The notes beneath the pieces are model-generated. The model saw only the letters and a program-made list of their open reading frames with translations, searched no databases and was not told the origin of the DNA. Positions 1 to 14,043 of a stretch of DNA of 64,000 nucleotides are shown piece by piece. The stretch spans positions 91,123,306-91,187,305 of the forward strand of contig OZ026623.1 of NCBI GenBank assembly GCA_964020975.1, in the 5' to 3' direction. How positions within the stretch are numbered: position 1 is the first letter of the stretch; the number at the start of each line of letters is the position of its first letter. Source of the DNA: Hermodice carunculata. Taxonomy: Eukaryota > Annelida > Polychaeta > Eunicida > Amphinomidae. Position numbers and translations under genes: made by a program.

Positions 1-1
1 G

Positions 2-1210
2 GTTAAATGTAAAATTAAACTCTTTGCAGATGACACTACCCTTTACTTGGATATTGAAGACCCAGCTGAAGATGCTGAAACTATGAACTCCGATCTATCT
101 GCCATAAATCAGTGGTCACATGACTGGCTGGTTACATTCAACGCATCCAAAACTGATTCTATGCTTGTTTCTCGCAAAACTAATTCTCCCATCCATCCAC
201 CTATCTATTTTCAAGATCATGTCCTACAAGATGCCCAGCAACACAAACATCTTGGTGTCACATTACGTTCAGATCTTCGATGGACTGATCACATAACGGA
301 AATTACTAACAAATCTATCAAATTAGTAAATATTATGAAGAGTTTAAAGTTTACTTTGGGTAGAACAACTCTAGAAACCATCTATATGTCTTTCGTAAGA
401 CCCATTCTTGAATATAGCAGCCAAGTGTGGGGTGGTTGTAGAGTGTCCGAGGAGGTTACACTTGAAAATGTTCAGTTAGAGGCCGCCCGCGTTGTCACAG
501 GTGCAATGCGAGGGACCAGCAGCGCCAAATTATAAGAGGAAACGGGATGGCATACCCTGGCAAAACGGCGCGAATTGTCTAATCTATCACTAATGTATAA
601 AATGGTGAACAACCTTGCCCCAGATATGCTGTGCTCCCTAATTCCCTCGGTTCCGGATCCTCACTTACAAGCTCCCAATACCCGTCAAAAATTTGATCTT
701 CCACGTTTCAGGGCCCGCACCGTCCTCTTCGACAAGTCCTTCTTTCCTTCCACAGTGAGACTATGGAACGTCGAATTACCTGCAGACATACGAAAATCTC
801 CTTCTATTTCAGTATTTAAATCTAAAATATCACATCCTGTAGAGAGATCATTGGCATTTGACGAATTGTCTAATTTTGGTGACAGATTCAATGCTATTCA
901 ACATACCCGCTTACGTTTAGGTGCTAACCAGTTAAATTCATATTTATGCAAGATTGGTGTTAAAGATTCGGCGACATGTCCATGCGGCTTAGCCTCTGAA
1001 GATGTGTGGCATTACCTTTTTTCCTGTCCTTTATATACTGTCTTCCGTTCCAAATTACACAAGGAAATAGCAAGATATGCACCTTTCACATTGCAAACAG
1101 TGTTATATGGTTCTCCCATTTGTTCTCTTCCCGACAATTTCAAAATATTTGCAGCAGTACATGAATATATAGCCAGCAGTGGACGCTTTAAGCGTGCAGG
1201 TATTGGTTGA
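2..1210 (+). mobile_element. LINE (non-LTR retrotransposon) reverse transcriptase, C-terminal half
   Basis: The reading frame enters from outside the window and contains the reverse transcriptase catalytic motif FADDT (about 23-40). It continues through HLGVTLRSDLRW and RPILEYSSQVWGG, typical of the thumb and connection region of Jockey/CR1-type LINEs. One in-frame TAA (536-538) interrupts the frame at a position where relatives would have a tyrosine-like residue in LYEETGW; the same frame then runs to the TGA at 1208-1210. The C-terminus has a CPCG...H...C cluster (about 979-1035), a zinc-knuckle-like end seen in LINEs lacking RNase H. The endonuclease part and 5' end lie outside the window. 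It would copy its own RNA at a nicked target site. With the stop it is probably inactive. The clade assignment rests on motif resemblance. Confidence 0.88.
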
Positions 1211-2364
1211 CTCATACATTGTTTATATCTATGCAAGGTACGGTTGTACCCTCCTCACAACAGGGCATGGTTATCATATCATTTATCTGGGTCATTGGTA
1301 TGGAACACGACAATCCTGTTACAGTACATGGAGAACTGTAATGTTCTGTCTGTCTCGTCATAGTTTCGTCTTCTAGTTTACGTTACTGTGTGTTTGGTTC
1401 CGTCCTGTTCTTGCGTCTTCCTTCTGCGAGAGTGATTCATATAGGGCCGAGCCCTCTTTCTCAATCGCGACGTTGCTATCAAATGTACTTCAATGAGTTT
1501 GTTGCGAAATAAAAATATGTTTAAACCACTTAAAATCTCGTGTATTTTATCACTGTGTGCACTTCATGAGCTCATATTTTAGGTACAACAAGAGAAAACA
1601 TGTAAGATGTATAACGTGTAGGCCTATGTGTTTTTAAGAAATTTAATACATTAAGACTGATTTTCAGTTTCTGGGACCGTGCGACCGGCCCGGGCGACCG
1701 GACTGAAGTTTCCGCAGCATAAGGCCTCTGATCTGCCGCGTCGTTAAAATCCACAGTACGTTGTGCCGCTGCCTGCAGTAATTATGCAACCGTTGATTAC
1801 AAAACGATTGCCATATCAAATCGTGGTGATAATTATCTCAACACGACTAATTCTTAAATTGTTACATGGTATTCTCCCACGGCTACTGCAAAGTAGGGGG
1901 TATTCTTTAACTCCACCTTCATTCCCACCATTCAGATTTTGCATCTATTTCTGTGTCAGCTCTGGTGAAAGATACTAAAGCTCTTCCCCGGGAGCTCTGC
2001 AACTGGAAGGGTGAAAACCCCGCCTGTAACGGCATGTCCCTGTGCCAGCCACTACCCCCATACACACTACCTATTCCCTCTACTGAGTTGGGTACAAGTT
2101 TTTTGTTGACAGGCATTGGAAATAACGCCAAGACAGCCTGGCACCTTTTCAAGAACTGTCGTCTGTCGAATGGTTCAGTGTACACACGCACGTCCTCCAA
2201 TTGATAAATAAACAAACACAACAAACCAAAAGCCAGTTGGACATTTTCTGGCCTCAAAGTGTTGTTCTTTTACCAGAACCAACAACTTCAACATTGAGAA
2301 ATACCCAAGTCCAAAAATTTCTACTCGATTTAATAAATTAATTAAAAAATTTAAAAGGATTTGA
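1211..2364. other. LINE 3' flank and unassigned sequence
   Basis: No coding region is recognisable. The first 300 bases are probably 3' untranslated sequence of the preceding LINE; an AATAAA lies near 1507, but no clear tail or target duplication was found. The rest is unique-looking, with no exon bounded by good splice sites. Confidence 0.4.
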
Positions 2365-2432
2365 TAGGTATCGAATCCAGCCACCCCTTGACTGGTAGTC
2401 AAACACACTAAGCATGTGGCCACGCTAGCTTG
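2365..2432 (-). repeat. tRNA-derived SINE head or tRNA pseudogene
   Basis: Read on the minus strand, the sequence has a tRNA-like layout: an A-box-like GTGGCCACATGCTTAGTG, an anticodon-arm-like TTTGA/TCAAG stem with a 7-base loop, and a B-box-like GGATTCGATACC. The acceptor stem is not convincingly paired, so this is not a functional tRNA call. A tRNA-derived SINE head is the likelier reading. Its end was not located. Confidence 0.4.
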
Positions 2433-2935
2433 TAGGGATACAGTAAGTAAGGTTTTCACATTCGATGATGGTCGGACCACGCGGCTTTGTTTACTCCTTC
2501 ACATCTAGGTCACGCCAGTCGAAGCCAAGATGACCGCAACCAATAACTGTTGAATATTTCAGACAATAATGGTTGAACAATGGGACGGAAAACGCTATTT
2601 CAACAATCTCTATCATATATCGTGCGATAAATTAATTATTTGCAACGGATCGAATGTTTTACGCAAATCAAAGCGCTCGCGGCTATGCATTCAATAGTCC
2701 TTGCGGCTCTTCGCGACGGCGTGTGGATTATTTTGAACACTGGATGCACAACCTCTAGTCCTTTAACTAATTCATAACTCATATTCTCATCGTGTCGCAA
2801 AGAGGTAGACTTTGCGCGTGGTAACCAATAATTATGTTATGGATCACAATAACTGAGCCACTTGTAGTTTGACGCTATTTTTAAGTTGAGTAGCCTAGCA
2901 AGGCCTACCAAGTAACAGCTGTCATGATTGGTTGG

Positions 2936-3475
2936 TTACAAAACCCTGGGTATTCGCCTTTTCAAAACCCTGGGATTCGTGATGTCACAAAACCCAGAGT
3001 TTTGCAATCTCACAAATCCCACGGTTTTGTTCTGTTATTTCAAAGTGATACAAAACCCACGGTTTCTGGCTACACCGAGGGTTTTAGGAACAAAATTGTG
3101 GGTTTTGTTCAAAAAATAACAAAACCGAGGGTTTTGTGATCAAAGCTCGGAGTTTTGCTCTTAAACTGTGGGTTTTGTGCTCAAAACCCAAAGGTTTGCA
3201 ACAAAACCCACGGTTTCGGACCAAAACCCTGTGTTTTGTTCATGAAACCCACGGGTTTTGTACACAAAACCCATAGTTTTGTAACAAAACCCAGGGTTTT
3301 GTCCAAAATGATATCGAAATTCAATAACTGAGCAAAACCCAAGGTTTTGTAACAAAACCCTGGGTTTTGCTAACGAAACCCAGGGATTTGTGATAAAACG
3401 TATGGTTTTGTTAGCAAAACTCAGGGTTTTGAAAAGCAAAACCCACGGTTTTGTGAACAAAACTCAGGGTTTTGT
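2936..3475. repeat. CAAAACCC/GGGTTTTG palindromic minisatellite
   Basis: About 540 bp of degenerate repeats of roughly 20-22 bp, each close to CAAAACCCANGGTTTTG, so every unit is nearly its own reverse complement. Because of this symmetry both strands give similar open frames; these are not genes. Spacers between units vary from about 2 to 20 bases. The motif is not a known animal telomere repeat (TTAGGG). No transposon ends were found around it. Confidence 0.9.
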
Positions 3476-4817
3476 GAATTATTGAACAGTACAACTTCAA
3501 TATAAGGGTACCTTGCTATTTTACTATGTTAAATAAATCCCTACGTAAATATAGACTTTAAAGAACGAACTTACGATTTGTTAAGTGTTTTTCTACTTGT
3601 TCTGAGTGGGACAAATTTCGTTGTATGCCTTTTTACGACTTTGCAATCATATGCCAGGGTTTTATTTTTATTGTTTATGCAAATTCAAAATGCAAGCCAT
3701 GAAGGACAACCCAGTTTGTCAAATGCGCGAGGTGACTGCAACTTGCAAGTGTAAAGCACCGGGCATGTTGCACGATGTTCACTTGCAATTCGCACGATGC
3801 ACCTCCATTGACACGTGTGACGTAGCCAGACGCATTGCTAGCCAAATGGAGGGACTAGCACGCATTCGCATGATGCGAGCATCTTATTTGAGCATGCTAC
3901 ACAACTTAAGGCTAGCTCTTCTTCTGTTTGCGCGCCAGCGTGCTCGACGGGCTAGCAATTTGGTCCATTTGGCGAGAGCTGTACTGTAACTAAAAAAGTG
4001 TAAGAACAATTTGACTTACCCCTGAACCAATATGTACCCTTTCTAGCTGGATAGCTTATCCTAGTTAAACCACCCGCCAGTAGGCTATATCATCCAGAAA
4101 AAAAAGAAAAAAAAATGGAAAATACGGATTGGATGCTAACCCTGTGCATATCCCCACAGTGCAAATGTTAGGCCTACTAAGAGCAACTTTCCACCCAAAA
4201 TGGCGTAGCTCCCAATATGATCGCTCAGTTGAGCGGTAACAATAACATTGAATCTATTACCAGCTATGCTCCAGCCAGGTAGATCAACAGAAACACATAT
4301 GTGAAGTGCTGCAGGGAAGGAAACCAGTCGCCTTCACCAGTGGATTATATGCTGCGCAGTTGACAAGGCACCCTGGCGAGCTGTTGTAATTGGCACCAGT
4401 CAGCAGCCCCTGGCTCGCGGGGCTCAAAGTCAAAGTAGCTTGTTCGCCGGAGCCAATTTCTTTAGTCCGGTAGAGTAACGAACTCCAAATAAATTGATCG
4501 TGTTTCTCTCTGGTGTACCATGTCCCTGGGTAAATTGTAACTTGTTCATGCCTCTGTGTATCGGTTTTCCGCTGATAAATCTTTGTTGTTGCGAACGTCA
4601 AGCACGTTGTAAATAGATTCATCATCTGAAAAAAATTATACGTCTAGCGGTCTGTCAATAGCAAGAGGACATGAGAGAGGCATACTGAAGTAGGAAAATA
4701 TAAAAAATCATCCAGCCAATGACTCATTATTCACCAATTTCAAAGCATATTTATTTCATAAAACAACCATGGAACAAATAGCAAAGAAAAAAGTATGGAT
4801 GTTCAGTTGTCTAAGAT
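3476..4817. other. Unassigned sequence with a dispersed repeat copy
   Basis: This stretch holds short imperfect repeats around 3750-3960 (GCACGATG, GCTAGC and CTTGCAA motifs) that keep a 127-codon frame open by chance. It also holds one copy of a dispersed repeat (4001-4082) described separately. No gene is supported. Confidence 0.4.
4001..4082 (+). repeat. Dispersed repeat A, copy 1
   Basis: About 80 bases beginning TAAGAACAATTTGACTTACC match 37731-37812 with only a few differences. The flanks do not match. No terminal inverted repeat or tail is visible, so the family is unassigned. Confidence 0.8.
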
Positions 4818-5115
4818 CAGGCTTTATCTGAATCAACAACAAACTCATCATCGACAATTTCATCATCTAGAAGGTTTTGGAGGAACAACGGTAATAAACA
4901 TGATGTATAAAGTACGTGCAAGTGTCATTTGTTTGAAATATGGGATGTTAAGTGGACGATGATCATACTTTATCTGAATGAACAACAAATTTATTTTCGA
5001 CAATTTCATCATGTAGGTGGTCTTGCACGGACAACGGCAGTATACATGATGTATAAAGTACGTGCAAGTGACATTTGTCTGTGATTTAACAACTGTTATG
5101 TAGTTGAATTGAAAT
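4818..5115. repeat. Two-copy tandem duplication, about 146-bp period
   Basis: CTTTATCTGAAT at 4822 recurs at 4968. Both copies share the downstream words GACAATTTCATCATCTAG or -GTAG and GATGTATAAAGTACGTGCAA. The 3' parts resemble the satellite-like monomers at 7915-9345, so this may be an outlying piece of the same array. Confidence 0.8.
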
Positions 5116-5130
5116 TATTGTTCATTCAGA

Positions 5131-5133
<3 letters not shown>

Positions 5134-5163
<30 letters not shown>
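5134..5163. repeat. (TA)n microsatellite
   Basis: A perfect TA run of about 15 units separates two diverged satellite-like monomers. Confidence 0.9.
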
Positions 5164-5166
<3 letters not shown>

Positions 5167-5452
5167 TGTTTTAGGTGCAATTCAACTTTGACCAGTTGTG
5201 TGTGGCTTACATATTTGCGTATTTTATTAGTTGACTTGAATTTATTGTTTGATCGAACTCCCCCCCCCCCTCCCCTGCAGTGTAAAAAAATGAAATAAAC
5301 AATAAGAAAAATAGAAAATAAGATAAAACAGTGGAAGATAAAATTAAGCAGCTTGGTCTTTTACATCGCTTTCAAATTTAATTTACCATCTGGAAGTATA
5401 TCTAAACATCTTTGATCTTTAAACTGTTCATTTTTGTATATACAGTGGGATC

Positions 5453-5614
5453 TTACTATTAAGACCACCTAAGGGACTGAAAATGGTCTTAATAGGAGTG
5501 GTCTTAATGGGCAGATAATTTAATTAAGAATAAATCAAAATGGGTCTGTAAAGTGGTGGTCTGAATATAGAAATGGTCTCTTTATGGATGTGGTCTTAAT
5601 TGGAGATTCTGCTG
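5453..5614. mobile_element. Short TA-flanked MITE, pogo/Tigger-like ends
   Basis: Inverted ends start CAGTGGGATCTTACTATTAA on the left and CAGCAGAATCTCCAATTAAG on the complemented right. A TA sits on each side (5451-5452 and 5615-5616). The interior repeats the word TGGTCTTAATNGG. The CAGTG start and TA target fit non-autonomous pogo/Tigger elements. At 162 bp it has no coding capacity and would depend on a transposase elsewhere. Confidence 0.75.
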
Positions 5615-6135
5615 TATAACCGTTTCGTTTCAATCTACATTCTTGGCCCTTTTAAGCATTAAAATGCAATATATTACATCAAAGGCTCAGTAACAAGAGG
5701 CCTACAATAGGCTGGTCAGCCTGTCGGCCAATTGTGTTCGAATAAAATATGTTTAAAACAAAGGCTTAGTCTACACAATATTGGTACTCATGCTACTGAT
5801 GTTGCCATTAAGCTGATGCGTTTTGTCCATTTCATTTTGAAGCCAGCGACAGATTTGTCAGATCGCTAATTCAGTCACGCATAATTATAATACATGAGGC
5901 CAGTCATTTTGCCTCTTAACGTATCCTGATGCAACGTATCCGTGTAGTTTGGTTTGGTACAACTTCAGAGCTGTGTTTCTCTTCACCTTTTCCTTTTTTG
6001 TTTCTGAAAGTATAATTTTTGAAATTGTCTAGTTTGAATAGAGCAGTTGGGCACATGTTTATGAATTATCAAATTGTGCAAATTGTTTAATAGAGTGAAA
6101 CATAGGGAATTGCTTTGAAGTGGCTCTCTTTTTTT

Positions 6136-7012
6136 AGTCCCCCGCCCACTTGGTGGGGGACTATAGGTTTGCACCTCGTCCGTCCGTCCGTCCTTCCGTC
6201 CGTCCTTCCGTCCGTCATTCCGTCCGTCCGTCCGTCCGAAGCTTCTCCGGGCCATATTTCCAACACCATAACACCCACAGCTACTAAATTTAATGTGTTT
6301 GTACTTCCTAGGATAGAGGTGTATGGTGTGCCAAAACTAGGTCACTAGGTCAAATATCTGGGTCACAGAATACATATGTATGAAAAATCTTGTCCGGGCC
6401 ATAACTTTTTTGTCCTTTTACTTAGAGTCATGAAATGTTACACAAATGTGAAGCTTAGTCTAAAAAAGTGTCATAATGCAAAACTAGGTCACTAGGTCAA
6501 ATATTTGGGTCACCACGATATGTAAATATACAGAAACAAATTTTGTCCGGCACATATCTTCCCTATATTAATGCTACCTCTTCAATTTTTTTATGGTGGG
6601 TAGACCTTAGGTAGTAGCTGTGCATAGGCATTGTTTTGTGTGGCTAATTACTTGCATTAATTAATTAACAAAGTTCGTTAAGCAAGACAAATTTTGTCCG
6701 GGCCATATCTTCTAAACTGTTAATGCTAGCCCTTTGAATTTTTTATGGTGTGTAGACCTTAGGTAGTAGGTGTGCATACGCATTGTTTTCTGTGGCTAAT
6801 TACTTCCATTAATTAATTAATTAACAAACTTCATTAAGCAAGCTCAAGATACAATACAAATTTTGTCCGGGCCATATCTTCTAAATTATTGATGCCAGCC
6901 CTTTGATTTTTTTTATGGTGGGTAGACCTTAGAGGGGATATGGTAATGGGCACCGTCCGTGTGTCCGTCCGTCCGTCTATCTGTCCATGATTACCGTGGG
7001 CGGGGGATATGG
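6136..7012. mobile_element. Hairpin-headed CCGTCC repeat element, family 1
   Basis: A T-run is followed by a hairpin (AGTCCCCC at 6136-6143 pairing with GGGGGACT at 6155-6162), then a CCGTCCGTC microsatellite, then four degenerate units of about 150-170 bp each centred on TTTGTCCGGGCCATATCTT (near 6386, 6540, 6690 and 6860). The far end repeats CCGTCC and closes with GTGGGCGGGGGATA, the reverse complement of the TCCCCCGCCCAC near the start. It is non-coding. The matching ends suggest a non-autonomous element; a Helentron-like origin is possible but unproved. Confidence 0.75.
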
Positions 7013-7914
7013 CTAGCCTCAGCGGCTACTTGTTATTTTGTGCATTTAAGAATGGCAGCCTCTGGAAAAAGGGAAAACAATTCCTTTATCTTCAAAATAC
7101 TATGAAACTTAATTAAGAGTGTCTCTGAATTGGTTCTTATCTGCATCAGATGTAAAATTATAAGACTGAAAAGTTAGAATTTGCTAATTTGCATATCCAA
7201 AACTTTAATTTTCAAAATTGAAGACTTGTATCCCAATATGGGCCTAATCGGACCAATTTGGAGGACACTTTTTAGGTTCATGGTGTTTGGGACATAGGAG
7301 CATCATTTTTAGAACTTTAGACAGCTTTTTACTGAGAAATGGATAAATACTAAATACGTGTCCTTCTATATCTAGGTCTTTTATGTTGGCGTATTTATTC
7401 AATTGGCACTGTTTCGTTGATCTGTATGTGCACCAGTTGATAGAGCGAGACTATGCAACTTCAACACTGTATATATATATATATGTATTTTCATTTAGCT
7501 ACACCATTTTTAAAGCAGCAAAAGCGTAGAGGTATGTATTTGTATTTCGATACTTTAAGTTACTTATGAACTCGAATACTGACTTTGAGAAATTAACTGA
7601 AAGTACATATATAGTGCAAGTAAAATTATTAGATCTTAGTAGTTCTTTTCTGGTTTGGTTTTATCGGCTGCATATGGCTTGGCTTTCAAAACACAATGTA
7701 ATGCTAGAGGCAATGCAAGGAACCATACGGATACAATAATTTGAGTGATTTTTTTAAAATATCAAATTATCCATGTGAACATAGTGTCTCAAATGCCAGG
7801 GAAACGCGTCTGAGAGGATCGATTTTTGAAAAATATCCCCCAGCTCCGTGCCTTCGACACTTGCAATTCGAACATCCCTTTTATAAAGTCTGGATCCGCC
7901 CCTGTATGATCTGT
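7013..7914. other. Unassigned sequence
   Basis: No open frame with coding character and no repeat beyond a short TA run near 7471. It probably contains decayed satellite monomers towards its 3' end. Confidence 0.35.
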
Positions 7915-8090
7915 TCACAAGTTGAATTGATATTGTTGATACAGAGCTCTAGACATGCATGATGCGTTTACAAGTCGAATTGATATTGTTCACACAGAAC
8001 TCTAGACATAACGGTACATGATTAAGTTAGGAGCAAGTGTCAGTTGTGTGTGCTTTACATATTCAGACATTTTGAGAAGTTGAATTGTTA
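7915..8090. repeat. Satellite-like monomers, left part
   Basis: Units of about 110-120 bp share GTTGAAATTATTGTTCACA, AGAACTCTAGACATAC and CAAGTGTCAGTTGTGTGTG. The last monomer here is cut at about 8090 by the element at 8091-8925 and resumes afterwards. Confidence 0.75.
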
Positions 8091-8925
8091 AATCCCCCAC
8101 CCCCCCAACGAAGCTGAGGGCGTATATTGGTTTCACACTGTCCGTCTGTGGAAAAGTCTTATGTGGACCATGACTGCTCCCTTATTCCATACATCTTGCA
8201 ACTGTCCAGGACTGTTGTTTACTACCAGAGGGTATGTCATGAAACAATGATTACCATAACCTTGAGCTGTGTAAGGCAAGATCACAGCTAGCACCTAACT
8301 ACCTTACCTCGGCTGGACAAAAACTGTATTGGTGACCAGATCTTTAAATATTGTGCACTTCTTCTGCTTCACTAGATGGTGTGTCATAAGGTAACTGTAT
8401 TCTTCAGCGCTTTAGGTCAAGGTCACTGGGTATTTGTCAGTAGACAATGTTGTTTGGACCCAAAATCTTTCATTATTTGCTAGATCTTCCGGCAACTGTT
8501 CATAATTTCTACCTATTACTGTAGGATGTGTCATGAAACAGCATTGACCGTTAGGTATATATGTCAAGGTCACATCTGCCATCTGAGACAAACCTTGTCC
8601 AAACTTTTTCATTAATAACTATATGTTCTCCAAGCTTTGTATACATATTTTCCTTCACAATATGATGTGTTATGAGGCATATATGTAGGTCAATGTCACA
8701 GCTGCCATCTGTAAATATCATTCTCTTTGGACCACAAGTTCTCAATAAATGGCCAGATCTTGAAAGTTTGTACACTTATCCTCCTTTACTGCATGGCGAG
8801 TCATGACGTCACTGTGAATTTGATTAATGTAGGTCAAGGTCACAGTAAACATTTGTCAAAAGCTTATGGGTCTAATAGCTGTATGTTCATTTCATGTGGA
8901 GTGCTGGGGGTATCTAGCCTGCCTT
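8091..8925. mobile_element. Tandem-unit repeat element with GTCCGTCTG head, family 4
   Basis: It begins with a C-rich head and GGTTTCACACTGTCCGTCTG and ends near GCTGGGGGTATCTAG. Between them are about six degenerate 120-140 bp units carrying GTGTCATGA and GTCAAGGTCAC. The architecture matches the hairpin-headed families at 6136, 30431 and 32938, although the head hairpin has decayed. It interrupts a satellite monomer. Several open frames in it are by-products of the tandem structure. Confidence 0.7.
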
Positions 8926-9345
8926 TGGTAATTGCTCTAGTTCACATAGACCTCTGAGCACACATGATTCAATATTAAGGCATGTTGAAATTGAGAAGTT
9001 GAAATTATTGTTGAGATATCTCTGGGTATAAATGATTGTACAAGGTGCAAGTATCAGGTGTGTATGTGTACTAGGTGTGTATGTGTGTTTTACGCATTCA
9101 GACAACTGTTGACAAGTTGAAATTACTGTTCACATAGAACTCTAGACATACGTGACTGTATCAGTTACCAACAAGTTCCAGTTGTGTGCATGTGGCAAAC
9201 ACATTCAGACAACTGTTAAGAGGTAGCAATCATTGTTTACATTGACCTCTTTACTTACGTGATTGCGAAAAGGAACAAGCAAGTGTCAGTAGTGTGTGAT
9301 TTATGTATTTGGACAATTTAATGTTCTAGAAAGTTCAATTGAAAT
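8926..9345. repeat. Satellite-like monomers, right part
   Basis: These continue the 110-120 bp monomers of 7915-8090: TTCACATAGACCTCTGAGCA, then further copies near 9000, 9115 and 9222. Divergence between monomers is high, so the array is old. Confidence 0.75.
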
Positions 9346-10375
9346 TATTGCCCACAAAGGCATCTACTTTGATGTTCAACTGTTCCCAGCTAGCTTTGTT
9401 ATTTGTAATTTCCAAGAACCGTGGTTTGACATTTGTTGATGTCAATTGTAGAATAAATTATAATAAATTTCATAAGTAGCAATGAAGTCGTTAAGTAAAT
9501 TTGCAAAACACCTTTGGTGGTATTCATGCATCAAACTGAGTTCAAAGATTAACTTCTTCACATTTGATTTTTTAACTTAGATTGCTTTGTGAATAGTGCC
9601 TCTGATTTAAGTTACACGGAATCGGTGGATCCAGGATACTGGTCATGGTACAGGAAAGATGTGTTGCAGTTTCCTTTATAATTTCTACTCCCTAAACTAC
9701 AGTAATTTGTGAAATTTGTTTCTGGGTAGATACATAAGGGTTTAGAAATGGAGAAGGGAGGAGGAAGACCACCCATACTTGAAGGTACGATAAAGAACCC
9801 TCTCCATAATCTCACCACTACCCCAAGGGTACCCAGAAAAACCCTAAAGAGAACCTTAAATTGACCCAGAATACCTCAAGGTTCTCCAAAGAATCTTATG
9901 TTAAAATTCTTTGAGGAACCTCATACCATAGGGTTGTTTGAGATACCAAAAAATAGTACCTTATTAGTGACAAGTCGAACAACCTTATTTGTTACCCCGA
10001 AGAACCTTTTATTCTCAGAGTGTACATTTAGAGTTATCACTAAAATCTTCAAAACTAGTGAACACTCAGTTAATCCACAACTGTGTCTGATGTCAAAAAT
10101 ATACTCAGATAGATATGATGTAAATATTTATATATTTAGCAAATGTTATAGATGGTTCCATGGTTAAACGTTAATAAATGATGAAATTGAACGGGTTCAT
10201 ATAGGAAGGCTTCATGGCTAAATAGTGTTTTATCCGAATTTCGGTGGTATTTAATGCATGTGTTTTTCTTAAAATGCATCTTTCCTTTAACAAATATCTT
10301 GTTTTTGTAAATGGAGTTTAAATTTGAAACACACTTAATTAGTTCACAACCATTTAGATTTCTTTTACCGCATTT
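9346..10375. other. Unassigned sequence with a diverged inverted repeat
   Basis: Between about 9880 and 9925, GGTTCTCCAAAGAAT faces ATTCTTTGAGGAACC. This may be the core of a decayed MITE rich in AAGAACC words. No exon or gene is supported. Confidence 0.35.
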
Positions 10376-10377
10376 AT

Positions 10378-11024
10378 TCCAATTGGCGCACTGTGCGCTC
10401 AAAAAAAAAAAAAGATGAAAATCCAGCCCAGAAAAATAGATCATAAGCGCACACCCCCATTTTTGCCATGGCGAGCCTTTCCAAAGAGTTCGAGCAGTCA
10501 TCATAGTCACGTCAGCAAAATCGCCGGTAAAACTATCAATATAAATTCTGTAGACTCACCTAACACTATAGGATGATAACATACACATCAAACTTTATTT
10601 CTGTTGATAAAAAACCAAAAAAATGGTAAACAGAGGTGACATTCAGCCAGCTAAATGCATGCCAGGGCCTGCCTCCCATGTGAGCAAGGCAGCATGGCTA
10701 CCTAAACAGGAAGTGGCGACTGAGCATGTGCAGTATGACAGAAAGTGCTCAGCAAAGAGGCAGTCCTTGTTTTCAAAGTGCACACGGAGATGCAGATAAG
10801 GTGGAGAGCATTTAAAAAAAACTCAACAAACAAACCATCATGCTTTTTGTGATAAAGAATTGTGCTTGATTGGTAAACTATTGATTTCATAGCTAGTCAT
10901 GCATGGTGATGAAAGAGTTACATTGAAAACCAACCCAGTTTCACAGTAAGTAACTTGGGGATCATTCAGTAAAGGTGGGGATATGTGCTTATTGGGGCAT
11001 GTGCGCTAATTGGACTGAATGCGG
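10378..11024. mobile_element. TA-flanked non-autonomous element, 647 bp
   Basis: The left end CCGCATTTATTCCAATTGG and the complemented right end CCGCATTCAGTCCAATTAG form an inverted repeat of about 28 bp at roughly 80% identity. TA flanks both sides (10376-10377 and 11025-11026). The interior has no transposase. A Tc1/mariner- or pogo-class MITE is the simplest reading. Confidence 0.65.
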
Positions 11025-11213
11025 TATTTGAAAACTCAACATTATTTTGAAACGTCACTGAATACAAATATGCTTCAGGGAAACATATGAAAAAGTTCCA
11101 ATTTAATTGCCTGCCGGATATGCTGAATAAAAAAGCACAGTTTTTCTCTGTGTTAACTTTGTGTTCTGAAAAGTGAACTCTTTAATGTTTAAGCTTATAT
11201 TCATTCTTTAAAG

Positions 11214-11365
11214 ACATGTATAATCTAAACGAGGCGTTGGCAAATCAACAATCAGTATTTCTCAGACCAGACAAGTTATTAAAAATTTTGCAAGGATTTG
11301 TCGGGCGAAGAACTGTGCCGACACGTCCAGCCCAAAATACAAGGCATGTGCTAGAGCAAAGGCAG
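11214..11365 (+). CDS. Candidate coding exon (unknown gene)
   Basis: An acceptor-like TTCATTCTTTAAAG precedes the segment and GCAG|GTTTGT follows it. Between them is an open 50-codon stretch after two carried-over bases. Its translation contains NLNEALANQQSVFLRPDKLL and GFVGRRTVPTRPAQ, with natural amino-acid composition. It ends in phase 0, matching the phase-0 start of the candidate exon at 14005. I do not recognise the protein. An ATG directly after the two carried-over bases could also make this a first coding exon. Confidence 0.45.
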
Positions 11366-14004
<2,639 letters not shown>

Positions 14005-14043
14005 GAGGCCGGGCAGTTTCGCAACGTCCAGTGGTTTGCCGTG
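14005..14043 (+). CDS. Candidate 39-nt exon (unknown gene)
   Basis: An acceptor TTGTGTCATTGTAG and a strong donor GTG|GTGAGT frame an open 13-codon segment, EAGQFRNVQWFAV, phase 0 at both ends. It is phase-compatible with the 11214-11365 candidate upstream. The short length limits confidence; the strong donor is the best support. Confidence 0.4.

Noticed and set aside
2924-3460. Overlapping frames on both strands with similar repeats
   Set aside because: Product of the self-complementary minisatellite.
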